Positions 62,924 through 64,000 of a DNA stretch of 64,000 nucleotides are shown here, piece after piece. The DNA is from JBEKYD01 sp052148435 (lineage in GTDB: Bacteria; Acidobacteriota; Terriglobia; Bryobacterales; Bryobacteraceae), in the NCBI GenBank assembly GCA_052148435.1, contig JBKQIF010000073.1, forward strand, positions 27,436 to 91,435. The letters are read 5' to 3'. Under the pieces are notes generated by a model. That model was not told the DNA's origin and did not search any database. It worked only from the letters and a program-made list of their open reading frames with translations. The position numbers and the translations under genes were made by a program. The first letter of the stretch is position 1; each line of letters begins with the position of its first letter.

Positions 62924-64000
62924 ATGGAGCCATTCCGGTTTCACGTGTTTGTATGCGGCCAGCAGAAGCCCGAAGGCGTGCCGTGCTGCGCCGCGCGGGG
63001 TTCGGGCCCGGTGATCGACGCGCTGCGGCGCGAAATCAACGCGCGCGGCCTCGCGGACGAAGTCCAGGTGACAGAGTGCGGCTCGCTCGGCTTGTGTGAA
63101 CACGGGCCGAATTTGGTGGTGTATCCCGAAGGCATTTGGTACTCGGGCCTAACCCCGGCCGACGTGCCGGAGATCGTCCGCTCGCATTTCGAGGAGGATA
63201 CGCCCGTCGAGCGCCTGGTGCGCTACGATGCCGCCGATCTGCGCGCGGAGATCCTGCACAATCGGGACAAGATGCTGGCGGCGCGCCGCGCCCGGGAAGC
63301 CGCCGGGGTGCTGCCCGACGACCTGACCGAGTTGCTGCGCGGATTTCAGGAGAGCCGCGCCCTTCTCACCGCGCTGGAGCTTGACCTCTTCACCGCCGTG
63401 GGGGACGGCGCCGATGCCCGGCAAGTGGCCGCCACCCTCCACAGCCACCCGCGCGCCACCGAGATGCTTCTGAACGCGCTGGCGTCCCTCCGCCTGCTCG
63501 TCAAGCGGGAAGGGGTCTTTTACAACTCGCCCGCCACGGCGCGCTACTTCGCCGCCGGCTCGCCAGACAACGCCCGGCCCGCTTTGCTGCACACCGCTCA
63601 CCTGTGGCACCGCTGGTCCACCCTTACTGACTGTGTCCGCGCCGGCACTGCCATCGCCGACGACAGGAATGCCGAAATCGCCGCCCGCGGCCAGGATTGG
63701 ACCGAGGCCTTCATCGCCGCCATGCACCGCAACGCCTCGGAGCGCGCGCCGCTGGTGGTGCGCGCGGTGGGCGCGGAAAACGTCCGCCGCATGCTGGACG
63801 TGGGCGGCGGGTCGGGTGCATATTCGATTGCCTTCGCCCAGGCCAACTCGGCTTTGCGGGCCGACATCCTGGACCTGGCCACGGTGGAGCCCATCGCGTT
63901 GCGCCACATCCGGCAGGCCGGCGTGGCGGATCGCGTCAAAGTCCGCGCCGGCGATCTGCGTTTCGACAGTCTGGGCGGAGGATACGACCTGGTGTTGGTC
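62924..64000 (+). CDS. 2Fe-2S ferredoxin fused to SAM methyltransferase (cut by right edge)
   Basis: The frame is open for 359 codons to the window edge without a stop. Residues 1-~95 form a thioredoxin-like 2Fe-2S ferredoxin: HVFVC (C11), GVPCC (C21/C22), ECGSLGLCEHGP (C52, C58), VVYPEGIWYSGLTPADVPEIV. The third canonical cysteine (CLGxC) is a serine in GSLGLC, with C52 nearby as a possible substitute. From ~150 on, an O-methyltransferase follows: RALLTALELDLFTAVGDGADARQVAATL (dimerisation/winged helix) and MLDVGGGSGAYSIAFAQ with DILDLATVEPIA (SAM). The fusion suggests redox-regulated or radical-associated methylation. ATG 62924 opens directly at the ferredoxin. Confidence 0.85.
   Translation, partial: MEPFRFHVFVCGQQKPEGVPCCAARGSGPVIDALRREINARGLADEVQVTECGSLGLCEHGPNLVVYPEGIWYSGLTPADVPEIVRSHFEEDTPVERLVRYDAADLRAEILHNRDKMLAARRAREAAGVLPDDLTELLRGFQESRALLTALELDLFTAVGDGADARQVAATLHSHPRATEMLLNALASLRLLVKREGVFYNSPATARYFAAGSPDNARPALLHTAHLWHRWSTLTDCVRAGTAIADDRNAEIAARGQDWTEAFIAAMHRNASERAPLVVRAVGAENVRRMLDVGGGSGAYSIAFAQANSALRADILDLATVEPIALRHIRQAGVADRVKVRAGDLRFDSLGGGYDLVLV

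Overview
The window is high-GC chromosomal DNA (by eye in the 60s percent), dense with genes and mostly ordinary in layout. It reads like an Acidobacteriota genome of the Solibacter/Bryobacter type. That is an inference from four things: many Tat-exported sugar-acid enzymes, a selenoprotein, short dispersed 'GGAGTAGGCC...GGCCTGC' intergenic repeats, and the mix of housekeeping genes. I could not run a taxonomic search.

Layout. 1-2.5 kb is the end of an accessory island. It holds three HNH-type nuclease genes and an XRE regulator, and stops at a tRNA(CAU) 5' half broken at the anticodon loop. 2.5-8.3 kb carries two divergently oriented dynamin-like GTPases, an unknown protein and an ATPase. 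8.3-10 kb is an antiporter-UspA-ATPase operon. 10.1-12.3 kb has a phosphoesterase, then enolase behind a clear fluoride riboswitch (crcB motif). 12.5-21.5 kb is an exported sugar-acid catabolic region: three enolase-superfamily dehydratase-like proteins, an aldo/keto reductase, a carboxylesterase, a TIM-barrel isomerase and a di-haem cytochrome c. 21.6-24.1 kb is gnd-zwf (oxidative pentose phosphate pathway). 25-30 kb is DUF1385-prfA-prmC followed by an ABC-2 exporter. 31-40 kb holds nadB, transketolase, a MIO ammonia-lyase, an OYE-type flavin reductase, a Nudix hydrolase and PolX. 40.2-40.7 kb is a hicBA toxin-antitoxin pair. 41-47 kb has a haem-binding HAMP sensor protein, a Ser/Thr kinase, a glycosyltransferase-methyltransferase fusion, a selenocysteine redoxin, and a broken duplicate of the glycosyltransferase 5' end. 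48-54 kb holds an isomerase-permease pair, MscS, a tartrate/isopropylmalate-type dehydrogenase and MurJ. 55.5-60.9 kb is a leuABCD operon with a divergent LysR regulator. The window ends with a sulfatase and a ferredoxin-methyltransferase fusion cut by the right edge.

The main discoveries are: (i) an in-frame UGA at 45148-45150 inside a redoxin gene, with a UxxC motif and a SECIS-like hairpin 20 nt downstream, so the two apparent ORFs are one selenoprotein fused to a DsbD-alpha-like domain; (ii) a fluoride riboswitch with promoter and terminator in front of enolase, the fluoride-sensitive glycolytic enzyme; (iii) a split tRNA marking an HNH-nuclease island; (iv) paired dynamin-like GTPases; (v) a thioredoxin-like 2Fe-2S ferredoxin fused to a methyltransferase.
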